Positions 1-10,519 of a stretch of DNA of 27,500 nucleotides are shown here, one piece after another (position 1 is the first letter of the stretch; every line of letters starts with the position of its first letter). Location of the stretch: contig CM018897.1 of assembly GCA_009663005.1 (NCBI GenBank), positions 3,966,312 through 3,993,811 of the forward strand, given 5' to 3'. A program made the translations under genes and the position numbers. This DNA is from Actinidia chinensis. Its lineage: Eukaryota; Streptophyta; Magnoliopsida; Ericales; Actinidiaceae. Below the pieces are notes generated by a model, which was given only the letters and a program-made list of their open reading frames with translations, was not told the DNA's origin and did not search any database.

Positions 1-88
1 TGGGAGTTCAAGGGAGGTTCGTTGTGTGTTTCACGAAACGATTGGTGGAATTTTGAAAAAGTCCCTTCTGGGAATAGTAGGAATTGAT

Positions 89-260
89 GGAGGTGTGGGT
101 GTGGGTACGTTGGGCCCATCATTGTCTTAATTTATTAGAACGGTTCATTTTATATATCTTATTGAGTTGATCACGGAGGTGTGGGTGTGGTGGTGTTGGG
201 CCCACTATTGTCTTAATTGATTAGAACGGTTCATTTTATATATCTTATTGAGTTGATCAC
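89..260. repeat. Tandem duplication, two 86-bp units
   Basis: Two head-to-tail copies (89-174 and 175-260) both begin GGAGGTGTGGGTGTGG and end TTGAGTTGATCAC. They differ at only a few positions, so the duplication looks fairly recent. No coding content is seen. Confidence 0.9.
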
Positions 261-458
261 GAAGAAAATTACATTAATTGGGTGTACACTAGTGACATAG
301 TTAAATCATATTTATGTGAAAAAAATAGCCAAAGAGTATGGTTTCGAGAATGAACAATAAGACAAATATAACTTGAAAATATGACCTGAACTTCCGATCA
401 ACTTAATTTTTATTTACAAATACTAATTTTTACTAGGTTCTACAAAGTAAATGGTTCA

Positions 459-526
459 TAATTGACCTTAAAGTGGGTCTTATATTATAATTAGTTAATT
501 GACCTTAAAGTGGGTCTTATATTATA
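459..526. repeat. Tandem duplication, 31-bp copies at 37-bp period
   Basis: The 31-bp segment TAATTGACC...TATTATA occurs identically at 459-489 and 496-526, separated by 6 bp. It lies in AT-rich non-coding DNA. Confidence 0.9.
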
Positions 527-2500
527 CGAACAACACCATATTGTACCTAGATTGTAGCACCAAATCTTGAACCCTAAATTTGGTGGGGGCTACTCGGGAA
601 TGAGTTTGTTGGCTGAGATGTCTGACCAAAGGAAAGCACGTAGCTTTTACATGGGGCCAGCGTGGAAAGCTGCTTATTTATTTTAAAAACATGTTACAAA
701 CAAAAAAGAAAAGAAAAAAGAAATTCTAAATGGATTTTTTTTTTAATTTTGGATTTAAAGAAATGTTTGTGGTTCGAGCTTATAAAAAAAGTTGAATATT
801 TGCTAATAGTAATTTGATACCCTTTTCCCCCCAATTTTGAATCCACTCGCTAATAATTATATATAATATCGGACACTAAGGTTCTGTTTAAAAAATATTG
901 TGTTTTCTTAACGTCTTGTTTGGATGAATAATAAAGAAAAATCATGCGGGATATGGATATAAGAGAAATTACTTTTCGTCCTTTGAATTTTGATTGGCAA
1001 TCTTGGTATCATTAATGATACACAGCTGAATCATTTTTTTTCTCACAATTTCTCATCAAATCTCACAAATTTTTGTGAGAAACAAAAGAGTTTTGGTAAA
1101 AAAATTCTCTTTCATCGAGATATAAGAGAAAATTTGATTTCTCTCTATTTCTTATTATTTCTCTTAGAAATCGAATTTTTTTTCGAATTTAGATCAAGAA
1201 ATATTCTCCTATTTTAAAATAGATGTACAAATTATGACCACACACACTTAAGTGAATCTGAATAATTTATTTTAAATTTTTTTTTTTTATCTAAATTCGA
1301 AGATTGTAAGATATTCCTGGTCAAACCCCTAACACCAAATGGACCGTAAATTACAATTTAAGGGCCCATTAAATTGGACCTAGCACATCTAGGCCTGTCC
1401 ATTTCTCCTTCGGAGCCAGGCCGTGGCCGGTCTATTTCTCGAAACCCAAGTCCACGCAAGCCCAAGGGTATTCATTCCTTAGAAAATCTTACGGCTTGCA
1501 CAATACAAAATGCAAATTGGAACATAAGAACAGTTCAAACAATTTTATTTTAGGGTTCATGTATTATATAGATATATACAATTTGACTTTATTTGGCTAA
1601 TTTCAACTAGTCGACCTTATGAACCCCAAAATACTACTCAATACAACTGTAACTATTACGTGTCTCTTTGCAAATTATCGGACACACATTAATGCCCTAT
1701 AAAGAATTGGATAAAAATCAGTTGTAGAGTGAATTCTGTTTTGTTTTTTCGATCAACCCACACCTAACTCAAGTTTAATGCAATTCGAGTTGAACTTAGC
1801 CTAGAATTCTCGTTCCTAACACCGAATTTGGACGGGCTTAGACAAACAGTAATAACGTAATTCGCTTACAACTACTTTTTTCTTTATTAAAAGTTCTTTT
1901 GTTGCTTTTATCAACTTTCAACATAATTTCATCTATAACAACACCCTCAATACACCTTGAGTTAGACTTGCTAAAACCCCTAACAAGTCCGATTTCGCCT
2001 GAGTTGTAGCCCTAAAATGAGTACAAATTACAAATTTAGTGGGGTTGATAGCCCATTTCCATTCAAATACTTTCTTATTGTTTATGTTTCACATACAAAA
2101 GGCCTAGACTTTGCCTTGTTCTGACTCAATGAAGCCTCCTCCAAGAAAATGACAAATACTATATTAGAAGTAGTAGACGGACACCACTATCAAAAGGCTT
2201 TGATTTTTAGCATGTAAATTTATTGAGCATCCTATGAAAAATATGATCCTTCCAAGTCTTTATTTATTATTTAGTTATTTATTTTTCATAAATTGCATAT
2301 GATGGATGAGAATTTTCACTTTAATTTGAAAACAAATGGTCAAAACCCTTATGGACTACAACCATTACTCAGAATTTGTGTTATGGGTCAAAATAGAATA
2401 GGTCCTATTTTTTCTCCACTTTATTTTTTGTTTTGACGCGTAAAATTACAAAACAGTCCTTGCATTTAATAGAAACGGGTGTTATGAATTAACTAAATGG
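527..2500. other. AT-rich intergenic DNA, no gene seen
   Basis: I see no coding exon, RNA gene or bounded transposon here. A perfect 9-bp hairpin, TCTCACAAA / TTTGTGAGA with a 2-nt loop, sits at 1061-1080. The open frame near 990-1217 is low-complexity and rich in F, L and N, as expected of chance translation of AT-rich DNA. A short inverted dispersed similarity links 1243-1262 (cacttaagtgaatct) with about 3956-3976, which hints at a common repeat family. Confidence 0.5.
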
Positions 2501-2570
2501 AAGGACAGTTTGGTAACTTTGCATACTAAAAACAAGAAAAAAGAGCGTTGTTGGAGAAAAACAGAGCGTT

Positions 2571-3105
2571 TCAGTGTTGCCAGTGAAACGTAGGTGTTTG
2601 ATCAACAGAGAAGATACTGAAGGAGTCCTCTCCATAAAACATGTTTTGTTTTATGAGTCTCTTCTTTAACATTAGCTGGTTTTTGGTGTTGTGATGGACT
2701 TGTGGTGGAACTCCACTTGGAGCCAAATATGGAAAGTAATGATTCATCCATGTTGAATAGACACAAGAGCTTGGGTCACTTTCCAAAAATACTTCACTGC
2801 AGTTGCTTTTTTCGAACCCATCTCTAAAACCCACATGAGATTTGGTCTCTGATGAGCTTCCATTGTTTTGAACTTCAAAATCTTGGTTGGTTGCAGTGAG
2901 AGAGAACTCATTCTGCTTGAAACATTGTTCTTTGCCTCAATTTGGAAAGGTCTTCTTGCAGAGTGGTGGTCTTCTGTAATTTTCCTCTCCAAAGCTTTGG
3001 ATCTACATGTTTTAGTTTTTTAAGCTGGCAAATGAAGACACCAAAACTGCAACATATAAAATTAAATTTGCTCAAAAATTTAGGGTGACGATGTTTACGC
3101 TTCAA
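2571..3105 (-). pseudogene. Decayed coding-like patch, family not recognised
   Basis: On the minus strand three overlapping frames each carry protein-like, non-low-complexity sequence. One (3105-2908) includes LKKLKHVDPKLWRGKLQ and LQEDLSKLRQR and stops at 2908. Another (ending at 2571) continues with NEFSLTATNQDF, SSSETKSHVGF and VYSTWMNHYFPYLAPSG. Reading from the first frame into the second where the first stops would give a continuous Ser/Asn-rich, regulator-like tail, as expected of a frameshifted gene fragment. The short basic and leucine-rich stretch recalls plant transcription-factor zippers, but no domain is diagnostic and I do not name a family. It could also be chance. Confidence 0.3.
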
Positions 3106-3115
3106 CTTTTGTCTG

Positions 3116-3340
3116 TATTACGCAAAGTAACAATGTTCAGCTCCATATTTCTCCTTAAAATTCAGATTTCAACACACCCATCTACCAAGGGTGCCGGACA
3201 CTCGGCACGCTTGATAACTGACCCAATTTTTTTGACGAGAAACCCAACCTTACTCTAATATCACTTGTTAGGCCCACTTGTCAGGCTCAATCCCATATTT
3301 TTCTTTAAAACCCAAGTTTCAAGGAGAGAGGAAAATAAAC
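3116..3340 (-). mobile_element. Decayed TRIM/LTR-retrotransposon remnant
   Basis: Two 30-bp direct repeats (3143-3172 and 3293-3322, both starting CCATATTT and ending TTTCAA) lie 150 bp apart and match at 24 of 30 positions. All six differences are transitions. Next to the right repeat, on the minus strand, is a 12-bp sequence (3252-3263) matching the tRNA-iMet primer-binding site TGGTATCAGAGC at 9 of 12 positions, again differing only by transitions. The adjacent repeat end reads TGTTAGG. Terminal repeat plus PBS with no room for coding is the layout of a TRIM or LTR fragment. The interior holds a small GTGCCG/CGGCAC hairpin near 3190. Confidence 0.4.
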
Positions 3341-4370
3341 CTTATAGACAACATAGATAAGCTAAAATTGGATGGGACATTTCAACAAAAACTTTTGTCA
3401 ATTAACTAACTGAATTGTCCTCACTATGTGTATGTACTTCTGCTTATTTTCAATATATTAATAGGGGCAATTTAGACATTTAAGAAAATTATGTTATAGA
3501 AAAAATAGAGCACGTTTATAGAAAACTGAAGTGCAAGAATATCATTACTAAAATTTATTTAGAAATCTCATAATCAATCCTATTCTAGATTGGAGAAAAA
3601 AGACTCATATTCGATTTGGTTTAGTATTAATTTCGTAATCAAACAAAATAATTTTGGAGAAAATTTTCAAGAAATTTCTTGAAAAACAGAAGAAGCCCAT
3701 ATTCATTTTTTAGAGAAAATATATTTTTTTATTAACGTGGCCAACCCCAATTTTACACAAATCTTTGGGATGGTTTAATTTGACTTGCTTCATAAACTAC
3801 TCTATCTTAAATAAAACAGCTTTGCAAAGCATTTAAAAAAAACTATTTTTGAAAATAAAAAACACAAAAAAAAATAATGTCATATATGTGAGAAACCCTA
3901 TGGTTCCCGAATTTGGATTAAGAAAAGTTCTCAGAATTCAAAAAAAAATGGTTTAGATTCACATAAGTGTGTAAATTCCACGTAACCAAGTAAATTTGAA
4001 CCATTCATTTTGAATCCGGATACAAAAGTTTTCGAATTTTTAAGCTATTTCCTTCCTACAATGAATAATACAACACTGGTCTCATAATTCGATAACAAAC
4101 ACTCCCATAATATCCATATCAAATTTGTTAACAAACACTCCCATAATTTTCAAATCAAGTCATCTATGGAGAAAATGGCTTCGAAAATGCGAAAAATGAT
4201 TTTGGGTATTTTTTTTTTGAAAATAGGTTTGTTTCCAGAGAATATCTCCAAACTGATTCGCAAACAGTTTTGGCAACATTTTTGTACTTCTCAAATATGG
4301 AAAACAGAAAGAGATTTATAACCTCGCCATTAACCCCACCTCTCGTTTTTCAAGTTTTCTCAACTTGAGC
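3341..4370. other. AT-rich spacer, no gene seen
   Basis: No exon, RNA gene or bounded element is visible. An identical 19-bp segment (TAACAAACACTCCCATAAT) is tandemly duplicated at 4093-4111 and 4129-4147 (period 36 bp). Confidence 0.5.
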
Positions 4371-4374
4371 TTGA

Positions 4375-4735
4375 GATCTTCATAATTGACTCTCAAAACC
4401 CCATACTCTCTCTCCATCTGCTTCGTTCCACCGTGCCCCTCCGATTCTGAAAACCAAATCGCTTACTTTTTTCGCGGTTGAAGCCCTAATTCCCTTCCCC
4501 TGCTATCTCACCTTTTGCTCTGTCCTCAAGCTGCTGTCGACCTCACCATCCTTTTCCAATGCCTTCACACCTGATCGCAGCTCAATCGCCTTTTCTTCCC
4601 CGCGCTTTGGCCGATTTCCTCAGTCCCGTCCTCGTTGTCTAATCTGTCCAACATTGCCAGGAACTCGGAGCTGTACGGAAGATAGTTCTTTCGATTCTTC
4701 TTCTCTGTTTAATTAATGAAATAGAGTTATTAACA
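4375..4735 (+). other. Leader-like pyrimidine-rich exon with splice donor
   Basis: This stretch is C/T-rich and less AT-rich than its flanks (CTCTCTCTCCATCTGC, CCCTAATTCCCTTCCCC), resembling a plant 5' untranslated exon. It ends at a strong donor, AACAG|GTATGTAAG, at about 4736. It holds one 27-codon ORF (ATG at 4559, stop at 4640-4642). No continuing coding exon is found beyond the repeat array, so this is best read as the leader and first-intron start of a lost or decayed gene, or as a chance resemblance. Confidence 0.3.
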
Positions 4736-4739
4736 GGTA

Positions 4740-6180
4740 TGTAAGTGACCATAATTGAGGAATGCAGGGGAATTCGATTCTTTCTGTTTGGTTAACGAGA
4801 AAATATAGAACAACAAAGGAATGTAAGAAACAAAGAGTCTTTGACGAAAGCATTCTTTCGGTTCATTTTTATCTGTTTCTAACATGAAACAGAGTTTGAT
4901 TCCTGATGTTTGGTTAACAGGAAAATATAAAACAATAGAAGAATGTGAATTATTTTGTTTTGGTTTTATCATAAACAGAGTTTTCACTTCTTCACGCAGC
5001 TTATATAAAAATGGAGAACCATAAGAAATAATCTACGATATCTGGGAAAAGCCCGTAATTAAGGAATTCATGTGGGTTTTTGATTCTTCCCTTTGTTTGG
5101 CTAGAAAGAAAATGTAGGAAAACTGAAGAATGTGAAACAGTCACCCAGTTAGTCTCTGAATTACAGTTCTAAACTGTTCTGTACCAAAACTACACACACA
5201 AAAAAATAATCAAAGCTTTTTGTTTGATATTTCTGTTTGGTTAGCAAGAAAATATAGGAAAATAGAATAATTTCAATTAATGAGTATTGCTTTCCCATGA
5301 AACAGAGTTTTGACATCTTCTAAAAAAAATAGAAAAAGAAAAACAATAGGAAACTACCCACCATAAGACTTAAAAAAAGCGGAATTGAGAAATTCAAGTG
5401 GTTGGGGATCTATCTTGATTGGTTGACAAAGGACAAATACACATACAAGAAATGTGAATTACTGAATTTCTGTTTTATCGGAACCAGAGTTTTCACTTCT
5501 TCTCACAACTTACGAGAATGAAGAACAATATGAAATATTCTGCAATTTCTGGGAGAAGCACGTAATTGAGGAATTCATGTGGGTTTTCGATTCTTCCCTC
5601 TGTTTGGCTAGCAAGAAAATGTAGGAAAACTGAAGAATGTGAAACAATGACCCAACTAGTCTTTGAATTAAGGGTTCTAAACTATTATGGAACCAAAAAC
5701 AACACATAAAACAAAGAATCTAAACTTTTTGTTTGATTCTTTCTGTTTGGTTAACAAGAATGCATAGTTTCAATTAACATGAAGCAGAGTTCGCACTTCT
5801 TCTAAAAAACTAGAAAATGAAGAGCTATAGGAAATCACCCATAATATGTGAAAAAAATAACCGGAAATTGAGAGATTCAAGTGGGTTTGATTATGTCTGT
5901 TTGGTTAACAAGAAAATGCATACAAATACGAGAATGTGAATTATTGAGTTCCTGTTTTATATGAAACAGAGTTTTCACTTCTCCTCACAACTTAAATAAA
6001 AAAGTAGGAAAATTGGTAGGTCTACACCATCATGTGTTTTTTTTTACTCTCCCCTGTTTGGCTAGTAAGAAAATGTAGGAAAAATGAAGAACGAGAAACA
6101 GTTACCCAGTTAGTCTCCGAATTAAGGGTTGTTCTAAACTATTCTGGAACCAAAACAACACAAAACATAAGAATCAAAAC
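4740..6180. repeat. Composite tandem array, about 500-bp higher-order units
   Basis: The segment GAGTTTTCACTTC recurs at about 4978, 5487 and 5969, and GGCTAGNAAGAAAATGTAGG at about 5098, 5606 and 6059, giving a period of about 460-510 bp. Inside each unit are shorter modules: TCTGTTTGGTTAACAAGAAAAT-type motifs (nine copies from 4785 to 6060, alternating GGTTA and GGCTA forms) and ATGAAACAGAGTTTT-type motifs (six copies). A closing module ending TTCTAAACTATTCTGGAACC recurs at about 5167, 5670 and 6130. No long frame is open on either strand. Similar GTTTGGTT...GAGAAAAT motifs are, from memory, frequent in plant first introns, which fits the donor at 4736. Confidence 0.8.
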
Positions 6181-6500
6181 TTAATTTCTTCACTTTCTCT
6201 ATCAAACACAACACAAGAAGCAGAGATTTGTTGGTTTTGTTTAGTTTACCTTGAGGTGGGTAGACCATAGAACCCAAAGTTTCTGGGCTAATGAACCGTT
6301 TCATAACTAAAAAAACTAACTCAAAAAAATAGAGTTGGGCTAGGGTTTGTAGGAACTGAATTTCTAAAAATACCCATGAAATCAATCCTCTTGTTGATCA
6401 AATTTTCAAAATTTTTGAATCTATTCCAAAGGAACAAGTGAAAGGAGAGTCTGAAACAAACACAAACACTTTTCCTGGTTCAAAATTAACCAATGAATGT
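6181..6500. other. Flank of the tandem array, no clear gene
   Basis: The minus strand is open from about 6385 to 6134 and contains ETLGSMVYPPQG just before a possible donor (CTCAAG|GTAAAC), but there is no supporting exon or domain. I do not call a gene here. Confidence 0.3.
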
Positions 6501-6521
6501 GAGAGAGAGAGAGAGAGAGAG
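6501..6521. repeat. (GA)n microsatellite
   Basis: Uninterrupted GA repeat of about 10 units. Confidence 0.95.
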
Positions 6522-6563
6522 CATTGTTCATACGGCACTGTTATATAAGTGGGATTTTACCAG

Positions 6564-6676
6564 TTTCGAATAAATTAGATTATTTTTATTTTTACACATT
6601 TTTTTAGGTCAAAATCTTTTAAAAAGTAAAAATTAGATTTTTTTAAAGAAAACAACAAAATCTAATTTATTCGAAA
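6564..6676. repeat. Fold-back with perfect 18-bp arms
   Basis: TTTCGAATAAATTAGATT at 6564-6581 is repeated in perfect inverted orientation at 6659-6676, with a 77-bp AT-rich loop. It may be a very small MITE or its remnant; no clear target-site duplication is seen. Confidence 0.75.
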
Positions 6677-7555
6677 ATTAAGTCTAGAACAATCAATTTG
6701 GATTAATTTGGATTTTATTATTTCTTAGAAAAAATATTTATTTTGATTTTTTCAGATAATGAAAATAATCCAATAGATAAGTAGTTGAGCAATCTGCCTA
6801 TATCCATAATCTAAACGGAGAAGAAAATTTATTATATAAAATAAGGCTTAGAGTGAAGGACATTCAACTTCTAAATGCAGAATCCTACTGCATTCTCTTA
6901 CTACATGAAGAGAAAAAAAAACTAATTCAAAAAATAAAATGAATACCTAAAAGATTAGGGTTTCAGGTAGGCAGTATCGCCCGGACCCTGAATGAGCATG
7001 GGTCTAAATAATCTGTGCTCCAAACTGCTCGCCCAATCATCTTGGCCCTCTGTCTTTATAAAAAATCTTTTGCATTAACTATGATAGTCTGAAATAATAT
7101 ACGAGTAAAATATGATCATCGTAACATTACTCTATTTCAAATATTAGTCTAGTGCTAAGAAATGGACGGCTAGATCAGTCAAACTGTTCCATCTTTAGCC
7201 AGTGGGTCCCAACCACACAGAGAGAGAGAGAGAGAGAGAGAGTAGTTCCAGGCTGTAGAGAAGGTGGGTGAGAGCAGAAGGCAACGCAACAAACTGAACA
7301 TTGTGACCTAACTCACATGTTGTGTTATTCTGTGTACATACATAAAAACAATGTATTATGTTGTTGTTTGCCAATCTTTTGTGCAATGTATAAAAATTGA
7401 CAGACACTAATTTGAAATAAATTTAATAACAATCAAAAAATCAGAAAAAAATTTAAAGATTTTTTTTTGTAGGAAAACATAATTTAAAAATTATAGATTG
7501 GGGCATGTATTCAATACAGTATCCCTAAGATCGATTAATCATTCGCATTAGTGTC
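6677..7555. other. AT-rich spacer, no gene seen
   Basis: Apart from an (AG)n tract at 7219-7242, no exon, RNA gene or bounded element is supported. Open frames in this stretch are short and compositionally random. Confidence 0.5.
7219..7242. repeat. (AG)12 microsatellite
   Basis: Perfect AG dinucleotide run. Confidence 0.95.
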
Positions 7556-7559
7556 AACG

Positions 7560-8560
7560 GAATAAATGGACTATGTCTCCCAGTATAAAGCAGTTGGAAT
7601 CTCACTTGTGCATCACTACAACAGTGAGCTTGACAAACCAACAATAATATTGTACTCTCTGTTACAGTATGAAAAGTGTGGGGGTGAGTTTGCAATGCGG
7701 AAATCGAAAGTAGACACCAGCGAGTTTTTCCTACCCGTTAGCTCACTTGGAGTGCTCCAAACTTCGACGTCGTCCTCTTATATCTGCACCGGACAACCAG
7801 TAAGCACGGCCGCCGGAGCCTGTTTTCGAAAACGCTCTCCGACAGTCAAGTTAGATGACCTGACAACTCTCAACTCAGTAACTATGAGTTTTTTTGTCAC
7901 TACCAGAGAAGAAAGAGCTCTCTCCTGTTTTTTCCCTCGAAGAATACGAAGAAGAAAATGAAGGATCATCAAAGAAAAGCCCTTACCCTCTACAGTGGCT
8001 TCCGCTTATGTCGTTTAAACAACTTGGTGCTGCTCTGACGCGCCAACGGATCCCTTGACTACTGGGTAGTTTCCCACGTCTTCATCCTGTTATCCTGGAT
8101 TTCCTTCCTCGCCCGGATTTGGGCTGAGCATCGTGCCCGTGTCGTACAAGCATCACTATGTCCCGTGTCATCGTCGGAATTCCCGCCAAACTCTGTGTAT
8201 CAACCGAGCTTAGGTGTTACTGTTGGCGTGACCGTCGAATAATCAAGAGGTATTCCCGAGCTCGGGTAGGGTTCATTCCTGTACTTATACCGAGCTCGGC
8301 CTCACGGTATAATATTGTTTTCTGCGACGTAAGTCGGCACCGAGATGAACAGCCCCTGTATAGTAGTGAAGGCTCTCTAGCTCATCTCCCCATGCCTTCT
8401 AGTAGCTGGGTAACTTATTCGTATGTTTCATGTCCCTACAAAAAGTATGTAAAAGGAAAGTGCAGAGGAAGAGAAGAATTCGGGTTGGAAAGATGTGAAA
8501 GAATGGCTGAAGGGGGAAAACTTTTATAGAAGAATTCGTGACTATTGGAAGAGATGCAAC
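7560..8560. mobile_element. GC-richer block, probable LTR remnant
   Basis: This kilobase is distinctly richer in G, C and CpG than its flanks. It contains three related motifs: a perfect 12-bp palindrome CCCGAGCTCGGG at 8255-8266, CCGAGCTCGG at 8290-8299, and a half-version ACCGAGCTTAGG near 8202. The stretch near 7800-7870 (GCACGGCCGCCGGAGCC ... CTCTCCGACAGTCAAGT) resembles plant gypsy-type LTR sequence as I remember it. Open frames of up to 131 codons occur on both strands but show no domain and look like by-products of the composition. LTR ends, primer site and target duplication are not resolved, so the assignment is an inference. Confidence 0.35.
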
Positions 8561-8596
8561 TCTCCAGAAGGAAGACAATTGATCTGGAAATAAAGG

Positions 8597-8674
8597 GGTC
8601 TGTTCGTTTAAAATTTGAATGAACATGAATCAAAACGAACAAACACAATTGGTCGGGACTTATTTGAACAGACC
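8597..8674. repeat. Short fold-back with GGTCTGTTC arms
   Basis: GGTCTGTTCGTTT at 8597-8609 is mirrored by the inverted copy ending GAACAGACC at 8674. A partly duplicated segment (GAACAAACACAATTGGTCGGG, then GAACAAACACAACTGTTCGGG) follows to about 8720. It is possibly a tiny MITE remnant. Confidence 0.5.
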
Positions 8675-8719
8675 CAACAGTTCGGGATCAAACTGAACAA
8701 ACACAACTGTTCGGGGACC

Positions 8720-9585
8720 AAAATATAATTACTAGCAATTTATTTAATAAAAAAAGAAATAAAGTTTTCATAAAAATATATATAGCAGTCCGGCCAAAGC
8801 CCAACCCACAACCTACAACCCAACCCGGCCCGACGGTGCGCATGTAGTATTTTTAGTCCAGCCCACATAGTCCATAGTCTGGGCCCAAGCCCATCCATAA
8901 CTCCCGTCCTTCCAAAAACTTTGTTCCCCCCCTTAGGCCCATCCCAAGATATTAAAGCATTCATTTATAAGCCACCTCAAAGTTCTTCTCTTTTTTAATG
9001 TGGGACTAACTATTTTTACTACATAAACTATATTTAAGTAGCACACTTTGGAATCAATTTTTAATTCAATTGTAAGTAGTTTTGAACAACTATTTACATA
9101 TTCTTAATCCCCACATGAAAATGTATTCATAACCACTTGAATCTACTAAAAATATGTTTATGTCCCACTTTAATTAAGCCTCAAAGTTGAACAAAATTAA
9201 TGGGTTATAAACCCATTTTTCCAATAGTTGTTTCCAAATTTGGATCAAGCCACCTCGCTCACATGGTTTTCCACTGTGTGCTGCTTATCTTGATATAGTG
9301 CTCTTCATTTGATGCTGGCAGTGCAGTGGTTTAGGCTGTTTTTCCTCAAGAGTAGAAAAGGTTAAGCATGCAGGGTACGAAGATGTTTGTAATTAAATTT
9401 ATGTTAAAATTTTACTATTCAAATGTGAAAGTTGAAAAACATCAAAATAAAATTTCTACAAAATTACATTATTAAATTTTTTTTAAAATTATTTTTGGCC
9501 CATAAGTAGAAAGAAGAACAGTTGAAACACTCTGACACAACTTTCAAAAAGAAAAAAAATAGAGTAGTCTATTTATCACCGACGT
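8720..9585. other. Spacer with no coding gene seen
   Basis: No exon is recognised. CCTCAAAGTT occurs twice in direct orientation (about 8975 and 9180), and GTCCCAC-type boxes recur on both strands (8996-9006, 9111, 9167), which suggests a decayed dispersed repeat. The snRNA-like promoter boxes are listed separately. Confidence 0.45.
8963..9006 (-). promoter_or_regulatory. snRNA-type USE-like box plus TATA
   Basis: On the minus strand, GTCCCACATTA (9006-8996) matches the plant snRNA upstream sequence element RTCCCACATCG at 9 of 11 positions. A good TATA box, TTATAAAT (8970-8963), follows after a 25-nt gap. This USE-TATA layout is characteristic of plant small nuclear RNA genes. No known snRNA sequence follows, so this may be a repeat-borne or orphan promoter. 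Confidence 0.25.
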
Positions 9586-9587
9586 TA

Positions 9588-9698
9588 AGGTTTTGTTTTG
9601 ATCTAAGGTAAGATTAAATTTGAGATATCGAATTCAACAAAAAAAAATTTCTTTTTTTCTTTTTAATCTACACTAAATTATTCGTCCAAACACAACCT
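9588..9698. mobile_element. Small MITE, 111 bp, TA target duplication
   Basis: The terminal inverted repeats are AGGTTTTGTTTTGAT on the left and, as reverse complement of the right end, AGGTTGTGTTTGGAC. The element is flanked by TA on both sides (9586-9587 and 9699-9700). The interior is AT-rich and non-coding. Size, TIRs and TA fit a MITE; the superfamily is not certain. Confidence 0.55.
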
Positions 9699-9699
9699 T

Positions 9700-10515
9700 A
9701 TAGTTTGAAAATAGTTACAAAAAAACCTATTCATATAACGAGTATGGGAGCGTGAAACCAATACCCAAAACCGATACCCATCTCTGTAGATCTTACGAAC
9801 TATGTAGAGGGGAGGAATTGTCCTAGAGAGATTGGCCATCGTTTGAGTCATCCATATACAATATATGTTGGATAGTGATTTCCACCCTTTTTTCTCCAAA
9901 TATTACGCTCATTTCTATTTTTATTAATATAAATTAAATTACTCAAATATCCTTATATTTATATTTTATAACAATTAATACCAAGCAATTGACTTGACTT
10001 ATCAAGCCTTTAATCATGTGGTTTCTTTATCTATGGCAATGACTATTTTTCTTTGTTGCATTTCCAAAAACAAAGACCGCCATCATGTGAAATTTGAAAA
10101 ACAATCATGTACAAGTGGCAAATATTTGACTTCTTGTCCATATAGATTTCCATTTTTTCGGCTGAGATTTGAATTTTATGTTGGCATAGGCACTGACCTG
10201 TATCGCATTACTAGAAATTAATTGGAATTTTCTTTTTTTTATATATATTAAAAAATATTTCCAACCAATTTAATTAATAAAATTAAAAAAATTAAAAGAC
10301 GAAAATAAATAATTTTACCCCAAACCGAGTCTAAATGTGGGTGAACATACTCAATTCTCTTTCATAATTCATATACGCTAGCTAAAGGGTTACAATTTCG
10401 ATGCCCCTTTCCAAACCCATTTGTATCGCATGGGCGAAATTAGGATTTTAATATCAAATTGCTGAACTCGTTGAAGTTTTTTTTAAAGCTAAATATAGTC
10501 ATGTTTTTATATTTT
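9700..10515. other. AT-rich spacer, no gene seen
   Basis: Open frames at 9678-9899 and 9994-10221 have no domain, no start context and no exon partners. No RNA gene or bounded element is seen. Confidence 0.5.
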
Positions 10516-10519
10516 TAAA

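Noticed and set aside
1061..1080. Small RNA or terminator from the TCTCACAAA hairpin
   Set aside because: A 9-bp AT-rich hairpin with a 2-nt loop is expected by chance in such DNA.
7566..7961. 131-codon plus-strand frame as a gene
   Set aside because: No domain, no splice partners, and it lies in the GC-rich repeat-like block where frames stay open by composition.
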